Notes under the pieces: model-generated
Databases searched by the model: none
What the model was told of the DNA's origin: nothing
What the model saw: only the letters and a program-made list of their open reading frames with translations
Position numbers and translations under genes: made by a program
NCBI RefSeq assembly: GCF_021228125.1
Contig: NZ_JAJQQS010000009.1
Coordinates: 157,812 to 221,811, forward strand
Length of the DNA stretch: 64,000 nt
Direction of reading: 5' to 3'
Origin: Streptomyces albireticuli
Lineage (GTDB): Bacteria; Actinomycetota; Actinomycetes; Streptomycetales; Streptomycetaceae
Shown here: positions 1-8,177 of the stretch, in pieces
How the letters are laid out: the number at the start of each line of letters is the position of its first letter
Numbering within the stretch: position 1 is the first letter of the stretch

Positions 1-1839
1 TACGGCTACCCGCACCAGCAGCCGACCCAGGTGGCACCTCAGGTGCCGGCGCAGCCGTCCCAGGTGCCCCCGCCTCCGCCGGGAGCCCCGCAGACGCCGC
101 CCCCGCCCCCGGGTGCCCCTCAGGCACCGCAGACGCCGCCGCCCCCGCCGGGCACGCCACCGCAGGCCCCGCCCGCGGCGCCGCCGGGCGGCTACGGCTA
201 CCCCGGCCCCGGCCAGGCCCCGCAGCCCGGTGGTTACGGCTACCCCGGCCAGGCGCCCCAGCCCGGCGGTTACGGCTACCCCGGCGGGCCCGGTCAGCCC
301 GGCCAGGGCTTCGGCGCGCCCACGCAGCCGCAGTTCGGCGCCTTCCCGCAGCAGCCCGGCCCCTACGGCGCCCCCGGTGGGCCCGGCGGCCCCGGCTCCG
401 GCGGCGGCGCCAAGAAGCGCATGGCCGTCATCGTCAGCGCCGCCGTGGCGCTCGTCCTCCTCGTCGGCGGCGGCGTCTGGTTCGCCGTGTCGGGTGACGA
501 CAAGGAGGAGCAGGCCAAGGGCGGCGAGGGCACCAGCCAGGGCACCGGCGGCAAGCAGGGCGGCGGCGAGCAGGGCGGCACCAAGGGCGACAAGCCCAAG
601 ACCGTCGACGGCAAGCTGCTCTTCGAGGTCGAGCAGGAGAAGGTCGACGACCTCGTCAGCGCCAAGGGCATGTGGGTCGGCGACCAGGCCGTCGCCAAGG
701 TCGACGTCTACAAGATCGTCGGCTACGGCCTGAGCGGCGGCAAGAAGTGGGAGCTCCCGCTCGACGGCGCCGTCTGCTGGGCCAACCCGAAGCCGACCGA
801 CGACGGCAAGGCCGTCGTCCTCGTCAGCGACGGCAAGCCCAGCTCGGAGAAGAAGTACGGCGGCCCCTGCACCCAGGTCATCGCCTTCGACGTGAACAAG
901 GGCACCAAGCTCTGGCAGAAGTCCGCCAAGGCCGGTGACCGGGACGTCACGTTCGACGAGGTCACCATCGGCGCCGGCACCGTCGCGGCCGGCGGCACCA
1001 GCGGCGGCGCCGCCTGGAGCCTCGACGGCGGCCAGGAGCTGTGGAAGCCCAAGGAGGACAGCTCCAACTGCAAGGACGCCGGTTACGCGGGCGGCGGCAA
1101 GCTCGTCGCCGTGCGCCGCTGCGGCGACTACGAGCGCCCGCAGGTCTCCGTGCAGACGCTCGACCCCAAGTCCGGCGCGGTCAAGTCCACCTACAAGGTG
1201 CCGACCGGCCTGAACTACCCGCACATCGCCTCCACGGACCCGCTGGTCGTCGCGGTCTCCGCGGGCGACACCACGGGCAACGGCGCCTCGGACTTCCTCG
1301 TCGTCGACGACAGCGGCAAGGACGGCACGCTCCGCAGCAAGATCTCAACGGCCGGCAAGTACGAGCCGAAGTGCCCCGCCACCGAGGTCGAGGGCTGCTC
1401 CAAGCTGGCCGTCACCAAGGACACGCTGTACCTGCCGACGGAGGAGCACCCCTCCGGCAACAGCAGCCAGCCCGGCCGCATCAACGAGATCGTCGCCTTC
1501 GACCTGGCCACCGGCCAGACCAAGGGCAAGACGGACGGCACCGCCGGCACCGAGATGATCCCGCTCGGCGTCGACAAGGACGGCTACCCGATCGCCTACC
1601 GCAACGCGACCTTCCGGTGGGGCGGCCAGGTGCTGCGCATCGACCCCAAGACGTTCAAGGCCGATGTCCTCCTGAAGAACGCCGACGACACGGCCCGCGC
1701 CGAGAACGAGCTCTCGCCCAACTACCAGCAGGGCGTCTACGCCCAGGGCCGGCTCTTCCTGGGCACGAACTACATCCGTAAGGTCACCGTCGCCGGTCTG
1801 GGCAAGCAGTACACCCTCCAGATCTACGGCGGGAGCTGA
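1..1839 (+). CDS. Membrane-anchored PQQ-like beta-propeller protein (5' end outside window)
   Basis: The frame is open from base 1, so the true start lies upstream; the first GTG inside (31) is in the middle of a low-complexity tail. The visible part begins with about 135 residues rich in Pro, Gly, Gln and Ala, with GGYGYPG repeats. One hydrophobic segment follows (about bases 418-492), then a charged Gly/Lys/Glu linker. The C-terminal 400 residues contain repeated short strands with DLATGQ and DPKTF-like motifs typical of PQQ-like (BamB/WD-like) beta-propellers. By family, such actinobacterial proteins display the propeller outside the membrane behind a cytoplasmic disordered tail; the ligand is unknown. 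In this family the upstream part is sometimes a Ser/Thr kinase, but that cannot be seen here. Confidence 0.8.
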   Translation, partial: YGYPHQQPTQVAPQVPAQPSQVPPPPPGAPQTPPPPPGAPQAPQTPPPPPGTPPQAPPAAPPGGYGYPGPGQAPQPGGYGYPGQAPQPGGYGYPGGPGQPGQGFGAPTQPQFGAFPQQPGPYGAPGGPGGPGSGGGAKKRMAVIVSAAVALVLLVGGGVWFAVSGDDKEEQAKGGEGTSQGTGGKQGGGEQGGTKGDKPKTVDGKLLFEVEQEKVDDLVSAKGMWVGDQAVAKVDVYKIVGYGLSGGKKWELPLDGAVCWANPKPTDDGKAVVLVSDGKPSSEKKYGGPCTQVIAFDVNKGTKLWQKSAKAGDRDVTFDEVTIGAGTVAAGGTSGGAAWSLDGGQELWKPKEDSSNCKDAGYAGGGKLVAVRRCGDYERPQVSVQTLDPKSGAVKSTYKVPTGLNYPHIASTDPLVVAVSAGDTTGNGASDFLVVDDSGKDGTLRSKISTAGKYEPKCPATEVEGCSKLAVTKDTLYLPTEEHPSGNSSQPGRINEIVAFDLATGQTKGKTDGTAGTEMIPLGVDKDGYPIAYRNATFRWGGQVLRIDPKTFKADVLLKNADDTARAENELSPNYQQGVYAQGRLFLGTNYIRKVTVAGLGKQYTLQIYGGS

Positions 1840-1852
1840 CGCCCTAGGTTGA

Positions 1853-1876
1853 CGCGCGGGCCTCCGGGCCCGCGCG
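1853..1876 (+). terminator. Stem-loop terminator after the beta-propeller gene
   Basis: A perfect 10-bp GC stem (1853-1862 with 1867-1876) closes a TCCG loop 14 bases after the stop codon. There is no T-tract, which is usual for Streptomyces terminators. Confidence 0.6.
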
Positions 1877-2126
1877 CCGCGTTGACGCGGTTGCCGTTTC
1901 CGACCGGTTGCCGCTCGATGCGGACCATGAAAGTCCGTATCCCTGCCCGCCACGCCTTCGTGCCTGAACGATCCGTTTCAGTCTCGAAGTACACGTGATT
2001 GGCAGGGATTTCGGCATTCCGGGGGACTTCTCACCGGTAAGGGGCGCGCGACGTCGAACAAGCGTGTAGCTTCCGGGGGCAAGAGGGGCCGAGGAGAGAC
2101 GTACGCGGGCGACAGGGGGCAAGCGC

Positions 2127-2843
2127 ATGGGCGTGCGGCTCATGGTGGTCGACGACCACCGTCTGCTGGCCGAGGCGCTCGCCTCGGCGTTGAAGCTGCG
2201 CGGGCACCGTGTGCTGGCCGCCGCCGCGCCGAGCGCGGGAGCGGCCGACCTGGTGGTGAGCCGCGCTCCGGAAGTGTGCCTGCTGGGCACCGCCACACCC
2301 GCCGAACCGGGGGCCTTCGACCCGGTCGTCCGGATCAAGCGGGAGCGGCCGCAGGTCGCCGTCGTGGTCCTCGGCCCGGTGCCGAGCCCGCTCGGCATCG
2401 CCGCGGCCTTCGCCGCCGGCGCCTCCGGCTACGTCCGCCACAACGAGCGCATCGAGGGCGTGGAGCGCGCCATGATGAAGGCCCGCGCCGGAGAGGCCGC
2501 GGTCGACCCCCAGCTGCTCCAGGGGGCCTTCACGGAGCTCCTCAACCCCGCCGCCCAGCCGGACGACGAGGGCGCCCGGCTGCTCCAGCTGCTGACGCCG
2601 CGCGAGGTCGAGGTGCTGGTGCGGGTCGCCGAGGGCGAGGACACGCGGCTCATCGCGGCCGGGATGGGAATAGCGCCCAGTACGGCGCGGACGCACGTCC
2701 AGCGGGTCCTGATGAAGCTCGGGGTCGGATCGAGGCTGGAGGCGGCGGCTCTCGCGGCGCGTACGGGGCTTTTGGACCGGGCGGCGGCGGGGGCGTCGGC
2801 TGTTCCCCCACCGAGGGGCCCTGCGGGCCCGGGGGCGCTGTAG
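2127..2843 (+). CDS. Atypical LuxR/NarL-type response regulator lacking the phosphoacceptor Asp
   Basis: This 238-residue protein has an N-terminal receiver-like domain (about 1-120) and a C-terminal LuxR-type helix-turn-helix (about 160-225, LTPREVEVLVRVAEGE then TARTHVQRVLMKLGV). The acidic pair D9-D10 is present. The segment where the phosphorylated Asp should sit reads VCLLGTATP, with Gly at 54, and the conserved switch Lys region reads GYVRHNE. So this is probably a non-phosphorylated regulator controlled by dimer state or a ligand. No kinase gene is adjacent. The ATG is the first in frame and sits after a GC-rich leader without a strong Shine-Dalgarno. Targets are unknown; the divergence of the receiver from family consensus is seen directly. 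Confidence 0.85.
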   Translation: MGVRLMVVDDHRLLAEALASALKLRGHRVLAAAAPSAGAADLVVSRAPEVCLLGTATPAEPGAFDPVVRIKRERPQVAVVVLGPVPSPLGIAAAFAAGASGYVRHNERIEGVERAMMKARAGEAAVDPQLLQGAFTELLNPAAQPDDEGARLLQLLTPREVEVLVRVAEGEDTRLIAAGMGIAPSTARTHVQRVLMKLGVGSRLEAAALAARTGLLDRAAAGASAVPPPRGPAGPGAL

Positions 2844-2907
2844 CCCTGGCCGGGGCCGGGTGACGGCTGCGCGGCCGAGGGTGCCCTGCGGGCGGCCTTT
2901 CCCCACC

Positions 2908-3059
2908 CCGCCCCTTCCCGAAACCGGGGGCTTCGCCCCCGGGCCCCCTTTCCGCGCTACCGCGCGGTGTCCTCAAGCGCCGGACGGGCTGGAAAATCCA
3001 GCCCGTCCGGCGCTTGAGGACCGGGGTCCGGGGCGGAGCCCCGGTTCGGGAAGGGGCGG
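2908..3059. repeat. Nested inverted repeat (Streptomyces intergenic palindrome)
   Basis: The 316-base gap between the regulator and galT holds a nested palindrome. The inner arms 2969-2992 and 2998-3021 match perfectly over 24 bp around a 5-base loop. The outer arms, about 2908-2929 and 3039-3059, match except for one missing T. The inner arm carries GCCCGTCCGGCGCTTGAGG, a motif I recall as very frequent between Streptomyces genes. It could act as a bidirectional terminator or be a REP-like element. No gene is seen in the gap. Confidence 0.75.
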
Positions 3060-3159
3060 GGCTGGGGAACAAGCCCCGCGCAGCGGCCCACCCACCCACC
3101 CGCCACCCCACGGCGGCCCCTCCGGTTAAGGGACGGCACCCCGAGGGGAAGAGCCCCCC

Positions 3160-4209
3160 GTGAAAAAGACGGCGATCACCCTCGCGGACAGCCGCACTCT
3201 CCGCTACTACGACCTCCGCGACGACATCCCGCACGACACCCTCGACCGGCGCCCCCTCCGCCCCGACCCCACCACCCCCGAGATCCGCCACGACCCCTTA
3301 CTCGGCGACGACGTCGTCATCGCCGCGCACCGCCAGACCCGCACCCACCACCCGCCCTCCGACGCCTGCCCCCTGTGCCCCACCCGGCCCGGCGCCGCCC
3401 CGACCGAGGTCCCGGCCCCCGACTACGACGTCGTCGTCCTCGACAACCGCTTCCCCTCCCTCGCGGGCGACCTCGGCCGCTGCGAGGTCGTCTGCTTCAC
3501 CCCCGACCACGACGCCTCCTTCGCCGACCTCGGCCCCGAGCACGCGGCCCTCGTCCTGGAGGCGTGGACGGACCGCACCGCGGAGCTCTCCGCGCTCCCC
3601 ACCGTCGAGCAGGTCTACTGCTTCGAGAACCGCGGCGCGGAGATCGGCGTCACCCTCGACCACCCGCACGGCCAGATCTACGCCTACCCCTTCGTCACCC
3701 CGCGCACCGAGCGCGTCCTCGCCAACGCCGCCGCCCACCACCGGCGCACCGGCGGCCGGAACCTCTTCGACGACACCCTCGCCGCCGAGCTCGCCGACGG
3801 CCGCCGCACCGTCCTCGACGGCGCGCACTGGACCGCCCACGTCCCTTACGCCGCCCGCTGGCCCTACGAGGTCCACCTCCACCCCCGGCGCCGCGTCCCC
3901 GACCTGACGGCCCTCGACGACGCGGCCCGCGCGGAGCTCCCCGGCGTCCTGCTGGAGCTGCTGCGCCGCTTCGACCGGATCTTCGGCCCCGGGCAGCCGC
4001 CCACCCCGTACATCTCCGCCTGGCACCAAGCGCCCGCCCGGCATCCCCTCAGGAGTGAATTCGCCCTGCATCTGGAGCTCTTCACCATCCGCAGGGCTCC
4101 CGGAAAGCTGAAGTTCCTCGCCGGTTCCGAATCCGGCATGAGTGTGTTCATCAACGATGTGCCGCCCGAGGCCGCGGCCCGGCGACTGCGAGAGGTAGCG
4201 AGCACGTGA
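3160..4209 (+). CDS. galT: Galactose-1-phosphate uridylyltransferase with a TTA codon
   Basis: GalT exchanges UMP between UDP-glucose and galactose-1-phosphate in the Leloir pathway, in the cytoplasm. The 349-residue chain has the ACPLCP metal-binding pair (near 70) and the catalytic HPHGQIY motif (near 168-174). The GTG start at 3160 follows a GAGGGGAAGAG ribosome site. galE starts inside the stop (GTGA overlap), and galK overlaps galE likewise, so galTEK is one translationally coupled operon. Leu47 is encoded by TTA (3298-3300). This codon is very rare in Streptomyces and is read by the bldA tRNA, whose gene lies at 62167-62249 in this same window. Translation of galT, and through coupling galE and galK, may therefore be growth-phase dependent. 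Confidence 0.96.
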   Translation: MKKTAITLADSRTLRYYDLRDDIPHDTLDRRPLRPDPTTPEIRHDPLLGDDVVIAAHRQTRTHHPPSDACPLCPTRPGAAPTEVPAPDYDVVVLDNRFPSLAGDLGRCEVVCFTPDHDASFADLGPEHAALVLEAWTDRTAELSALPTVEQVYCFENRGAEIGVTLDHPHGQIYAYPFVTPRTERVLANAAAHHRRTGGRNLFDDTLAAELADGRRTVLDGAHWTAHVPYAARWPYEVHLHPRRRVPDLTALDDAARAELPGVLLELLRRFDRIFGPGQPPTPYISAWHQAPARHPLRSEFALHLELFTIRRAPGKLKFLAGSESGMSVFINDVPPEAAARRLREVAST

Positions 4210-5186
4210 ATCAGCGAACGAGCGGCAGCACTTACCTGGTCACGGGCGGGGCGGGCTACGTCGGCAGCGTCGTCGCCGCGCACCTGCTGGCCGCCGGGCA
4301 CTCCGTCACCGTCCTCGACGACCTCTCCACCGGCCACCGGGCCGCCGTCCCCGACGGCGCCCGCTTCATCGAGGGCCGGGTCCAGGACGCGGGCCGCTGG
4401 CTGGACAGTTCGTACGACGCCGTCCTGCACTTCGCCGCCTTCTCCCAGGTCGGCCAGTCCGTCGCCGACCCCGAGCCGTACTGGCGCAACAACGTCGGCG
4501 GGACCGCCGAGCTCCTCGCCGCCATGCGCGACGCCGGCGTCCGCACCCTGGTCTTCTCCTCCACCGCCGCCGTCTACGGCGAACCCGACACCGTCCCGAT
4601 CACCGAGGACGCCCCCACCCGTCCCACCAACCCCTACGGCGCCACCAAGCTCGCCGTCGACCACATGATCAGCGGCGAGTGCGCGGCCCACGGCCTCGCC
4701 GCCGTCTCCCTGCGCTACTTCAACGTCGCGGGCGCGTACGGGCGTCACGGCGAGCGGCACGCCCCCGAGACCCATCTGATCCCGCTCGTCCTCCAGGTCG
4801 CCCTGGGCGGCCGCGCGGCGATCTCCGTCTACGGCGACGACTACCCCACCCCCGACGGCACCTGCGTGCGCGATTACATCCATGTCGCCGACCTCGCCGA
4901 GGCCCACCTGCGCGCCCTGTCCGCCGCCCGCGACGGCGAGCACCTCGTCTGCAACCTGGGCAACGGCAACGGCTTCTCCGTCCACGAGGTCGTCGAGGCC
5001 GCCCGCAAGGTGACCGGGCACCCGATCCCCCAGCTCGCGGCCGGGCGCAGGCCCGGCGACCCGGCCGTCCTCGTCGCCTCCGCCGAGCGCGCCGCGGAGA
5101 CCCTCGGCTGGCGCCCCGCCCGCCCCGACCTGGCCGGGATCATCGCCGACGCCTGGGAGTTCGCCCGCCGGACGGCCGTCGAATGA
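4206..5186 (+). CDS. galE: UDP-glucose 4-epimerase
   Basis: GalE interconverts UDP-galactose and UDP-glucose with bound NAD. The 326-residue chain starts with the Rossmann motif GGAGYVGS, has the catalytic Ser/Tyr/Lys set (SSTAAVYGEP, then YGATK) and a C-terminal substrate domain ending GWRPARPDL. It starts with GTG inside the galT stop codon and ends with an ATGA overlap into galK. It is usual length for the family. Besides galactose catabolism it can supply UDP-galactose for cell-surface glycans. Confidence 0.96.
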   Translation: MNQRTSGSTYLVTGGAGYVGSVVAAHLLAAGHSVTVLDDLSTGHRAAVPDGARFIEGRVQDAGRWLDSSYDAVLHFAAFSQVGQSVADPEPYWRNNVGGTAELLAAMRDAGVRTLVFSSTAAVYGEPDTVPITEDAPTRPTNPYGATKLAVDHMISGECAAHGLAAVSLRYFNVAGAYGRHGERHAPETHLIPLVLQVALGGRAAISVYGDDYPTPDGTCVRDYIHVADLAEAHLRALSAARDGEHLVCNLGNGNGFSVHEVVEAARKVTGHPIPQLAAGRRPGDPAVLVASAERAAETLGWRPARPDLAGIIADAWEFARRTAVE

Positions 5187-6355
5187 CCGCCGGCGACACG
5201 GCCGCGGCCGACGCCTCCGCGGCCGCCTTCGAGCGGGCCTTCGGCCACGCCCCGGACGGCGTCTGGGCGGCGCCCGGGCGCGTCAACCTGATCGGCGAGT
5301 ACACCGACGTCAACGAGGGGCTCGTGCTGCCCTTCGCGCTGCCGCGCACGGTCCGGGCGGCCGCCTCGCCGCGCGCCGACGGACGGCTGCGGCTGTGCCT
5401 GGGCGACGGCCCGGCGGCCGACCGCGCGGAGCTCTCCGCGGCGGACCTGGCGCCCGGCCGCGTCCGGGGCTGGGCGTGCTACCCGGCAGGCGTCCTCTGG
5501 GCGCTGCGGGCGGCCGGACACCCCGCCACGGGCGCGGACGTCCACCTGGACGGCGATGTCCCGCGCGGCGCCGGGCTGTCGTCCTCCGCCGCCATGGAGT
5601 GCGCCGTCGCCCTCGCGCTCGACGGCGTCGGCGGACTCGGGCTGTCCCGGGCGGAGATCGCCGCGCTCTGCCGCCGGGCGGAGAACGAGTTCGTCGGCGT
5701 CCCCTGCGGGATCATGGACCAGACCGCCTCCGCCCGCTGCGTCGCGGGCCACGCCCTGTACCTCGACACCCGCGACCTCACCCACCGGCACGTACCGCTC
5801 GACCCGGCCGCCGCCGGGCTGTCCCTGCTGGTGGTGGACACCCGCGTGCGGCACGCCCTCGCGGACGGCGCGTACGCGGACCGGTGCGCCGGTTGCGAGG
5901 CAGGAGCTCGCGCGCTGGGCGTGCGCTCTCTGCGGGACATCCCTTCCGAGGGGCTGGAACCGGCCCTCGGAAGGGTGCGGGATCCGGCCGTACGAGCGTT
6001 GGTGCGCCATGTCGTCACCGAGAACGACCGGGTGCGGCAGGTTGTCGATCATCTGGAGGCCGGTCGTGTCACCGCCGTCGGGCCGGTGCTGACGGCCGGG
6101 CACGCGTCGCTCCGCGACGACTTCGCGGTCTCCTGCCCGGAGCTGGATCTGGCCGTCGCAGTCGCGAACGGCGCGGGCGCGCTGGGCGCCCGGATGACCG
6201 GTGGCGGCTTCGGTGGTTCGGCCGTGGCGCTGGTGGAATCGGGCGCCGAGACGGCCGTAGCGGAGGCCGCCGGCCGGGCGTTCGCGGCGGCGGGGCACCG
6301 TGCGCCACGGGTGTTTCCGGCTGTCGCGGGGGAGGGCGCCCGGCGGCTCCGCTAG
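5183..6355 (+). CDS. galK: Galactokinase
   Basis: GalK phosphorylates galactose at C1 with ATP, the first committed step of the Leloir pathway. The 390-residue GHMP kinase has the galactokinase signature GRVNLIGEYTDVNEG near the N terminus, the phosphate loop GAGLSSSAAME and the C-terminal GGGFGGSAVAL motif. The ATG at 5183 overlaps the galE stop by four bases, which fixes the start; a longer upstream reading of the frame runs through galE and is not real. Codon use is less C-biased in the last 400 bases than in galT/galE, but the reading frame is intact. Confidence 0.96.
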   Translation: MTAGDTAAADASAAAFERAFGHAPDGVWAAPGRVNLIGEYTDVNEGLVLPFALPRTVRAAASPRADGRLRLCLGDGPAADRAELSAADLAPGRVRGWACYPAGVLWALRAAGHPATGADVHLDGDVPRGAGLSSSAAMECAVALALDGVGGLGLSRAEIAALCRRAENEFVGVPCGIMDQTASARCVAGHALYLDTRDLTHRHVPLDPAAAGLSLLVVDTRVRHALADGAYADRCAGCEAGARALGVRSLRDIPSEGLEPALGRVRDPAVRALVRHVVTENDRVRQVVDHLEAGRVTAVGPVLTAGHASLRDDFAVSCPELDLAVAVANGAGALGARMTGGGFGGSAVALVESGAETAVAEAAGRAFAAAGHRAPRVFPAVAGEGARRLR

Positions 6356-6789
6356 TCCTCGGCCGGCCCCCGCGCGGCCCTGGCCGGCCGCCGTCCGGCC
6401 TCGCGCGGCCCGGTTCCGGCCCCACGCCGGGCGGCACCGGACGGGGCCGGCCCGGCTCGTCACGGCCCCGGCCCGTACCCTCCCGGACCGGTCAAGTCGG
6501 ACCGCTCATGGCCGACATCACGTCGTTCCATGTCGTTCACTGCCCCAATACTGAACATAAAGCTCACCATCAACAGGCGGGTCAAGCAGTTTTGCCAATC
6601 GGCTTCCGACACCGGACCCCGGCCGTACGCTGATGCACAGCGTCGGTGGGGGCCGACGCTGATCAGGGGGCGAGACAGTCAGGTACGACGCCCGGGGCGG
6701 GGCGGTCTGTCAGGGCACGGCGGCGGCCGTGCGCGCAATGGCGGCCCCGCGACCGGGCGCCGTACCCGCACTGGCCGTTCTCCCGGGAT
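6356..6789. other. Intergenic region between galK and response regulator
   Basis: No gene is seen in these 434 bases. Close behind galK are nested GC stems (for example 6360-6368 with 6382-6390) that may terminate the gal operon. From about 6530 to 6610 the sequence becomes unusually A/T-rich for this genome, which suggests a regulatory region for the downstream regulator. A weak -10-like TACGCT lies near 6625. No clear operator was identified. Confidence 0.5.
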
Positions 6790-7578
6790 ATGGGGGTGGC
6801 TGTGGCACGTATTCGGGTACTGGTGGTCGACGATCACCGCATCTTCGCCGAGTCGCTCGCCGCCGCCCTTGCGGCCGAGCCGGACGTGGACGTCTCGGCG
6901 GCCGGCAGCGGGCCGGCGGCGCTGCGCGCGCTGGAGCGGGCGGCGGGCGAGGGGCGCCGTTTCGACGTGCTCCTCGTCGACGCCGACCTGGGCACGGTGG
7001 CTCCGGACGTGGTGCCGGGGCAGCTCCGCGGCCAGGACGGCCCGGGGCAGGGCGAGGGCGTCGTCGACGGCATCTCGCTGGTGGCGGGGGTCCGCAGCGG
7101 CCAGCCCGCCGTGCGGACGGTGGTCCTCGCCGAGCGCGACGACCCCAGACGAGCCGCCGCGGCGCTCCAGGCGGGCGCCGGCGGCTGGGTGGCCAAGGAC
7201 TGCTCGCTCTCCAGGCTGCTGGCCGTCATCCGGGGCGTCCTGCGCGACGAGACGCATCTGCCGCCCGCGCTGCTCACGGGCGTGCTGCGGGAGCTCACGG
7301 CGGCCCGTAAGCACCGCACCGAGAGCGAGCGGCTGGTGGAGTCGCTGACGCCGCGCGAGCGCGAGGTGCTGCGCTGCATGGTGGCCGGGCTGGGCCGCAA
7401 GGCCGTGGCCGAGCGGCTCTATCTCTCCCCGCACACCGTCCGCACACACATGCAGAACGTGCTGGGCAAGCTCGGGGTGCACTCCACGCTCGCGGCGGTG
7501 GCCCTGGCCCGGCGGGCCGGGGTGGGGCCGGTGGACCTAGCCGGGAATGTTGTCGAACGGGGCGGTCAACTGGCGTAG
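6790..7578 (+). CDS. LuxR/NarL-family response regulator
   Basis: The 262-residue protein has a receiver domain with acidic pair D14-D15, phosphoacceptor D64 in LLVDADLG and switch Lys in WVAKDCS. A LuxR helix-turn-helix follows (LTPREREVLRCMVAG, then SPHTVRTHMQNVLGKLGV). An insertion of about 20 Gly/Gln/Asp-rich residues follows D64, between two strands of the receiver, which is unusual. The ATG at 6790 lacks a good ribosome site; GTG at 6802, just before ARIRVLVVDDH, is a plausible alternative because a GGGGG tract precedes it. No sensor kinase is adjacent. Its 3' end overlaps the convergent tamR gene by 42 bases. Confidence 0.9.
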   Translation: MGVAVARIRVLVVDDHRIFAESLAAALAAEPDVDVSAAGSGPAALRALERAAGEGRRFDVLLVDADLGTVAPDVVPGQLRGQDGPGQGEGVVDGISLVAGVRSGQPAVRTVVLAERDDPRRAAAALQAGAGGWVAKDCSLSRLLAVIRGVLRDETHLPPALLTGVLRELTAARKHRTESERLVESLTPREREVLRCMVAGLGRKAVAERLYLSPHTVRTHMQNVLGKLGVHSTLAAVALARRAGVGPVDLAGNVVERGGQLA

Positions 7579-8034
7579 CAGTCCGGCCAGTTCGCCACGC
7601 TGGGCGTGGGAGAGCTCGCCGAGGATCGCGCGCTCCTGCGCGAGCAGCCCGGCCAGTGCCTCGTCCGCGCGGTCCCGGCCCTCGGCGGTGAGCCGTACCA
7701 GCACGCCCCGCCGGTCGGTGGGGTCGGGCAGTCGCTCGACGAGGCCCTTCTTGGCGAGCCGGTCGATGCGGTTCGTCATGGTGCCCGAGGTGACCAGGGT
7801 CTGGGTAAGGAGCTGCCCGGGGGAGAGCTGGTAGGGCGCTCCGGCCCGGCGCAGCGAGGTCAGGACGTCGAACTCCCAGGGCTCGAGCTGGTGCTCGGCG
7901 AAGGCGAGGCGCCGGGCCCGGTCGAGGTGGCGGGCGAGTCTGCTGACACGGCTGAGCACCTCGAGTGGTTCCACATCGAGGTCCGGGCGCTCGCGACGCC
8001 ATGCTGCGACAAGCCGATCGACCTCGTCCTCCAT
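7537..8034 (-). CDS. tamR: MarR-family regulator, TamR-like
   Basis: This 165-residue MarR protein has the winged-helix core ILxxGxLx-type region (AGAPYQLSPGQLLTQTLVTSGTMTNRIDRL) and wing (GLVERLPDPTDRRGVLVRLT). It is divergent from a trans-aconitate methyltransferase gene with a perfect palindrome between them. This is the arrangement of tamR/tam in S. coelicolor, where TamR represses both genes and is released by trans-aconitate and citrate. The ATG lies 7 bases after a TACACT -10 element with no ribosome site, so the transcript is probably leaderless. Assignment rests on neighbourhood plus family. Confidence 0.85.
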   Translation of the reverse strand: MEDEVDRLVAAWRRERPDLDVEPLEVLSRVSRLARHLDRARRLAFAEHQLEPWEFDVLTSLRRAGAPYQLSPGQLLTQTLVTSGTMTNRIDRLAKKGLVERLPDPTDRRGVLVRLTAEGRDRADEALAGLLAQERAILGELSHAQRGELAGLLRQLTAPFDNIPG

Positions 8035-8041
8035 GGCGATC

Positions 8042-8101
8042 AGTGTAGAGGGTCTGTCGACATGAAGTCTCTTGACGTCAAGAGATTGGCGGAGTCATGC
8101 T
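8042..8101. promoter_or_regulatory. TamR operator and divergent tamR/tam promoters
   Basis: A perfect 18-bp palindrome (TCTCTTGACGTCAAGAGA, 8068-8085) is the likely TamR operator. Its centre supplies TTGACG, the -35 of tam, followed 18 bases later by CATGCT (8096-8101). On the other strand TACACT (8042-8047) is the tamR -10, with the palindrome edge near its -35. One bound dimer could therefore block both promoters. Confidence 0.75.
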
Positions 8102-8177
8102 GGAACGGAAGCGTACGGAATGTTCACGTCCGTCGTATTCGGCGCGCCCCTGCCCACCCGCGAGGAGGCCCATCCCC

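Noticed and set aside
6646..6789. N-terminal extension of the response regulator at 6790
   Set aside because: The added residues are Arg-rich and unlike any receiver; the domain proper starts at ARIRVLVVDDH.
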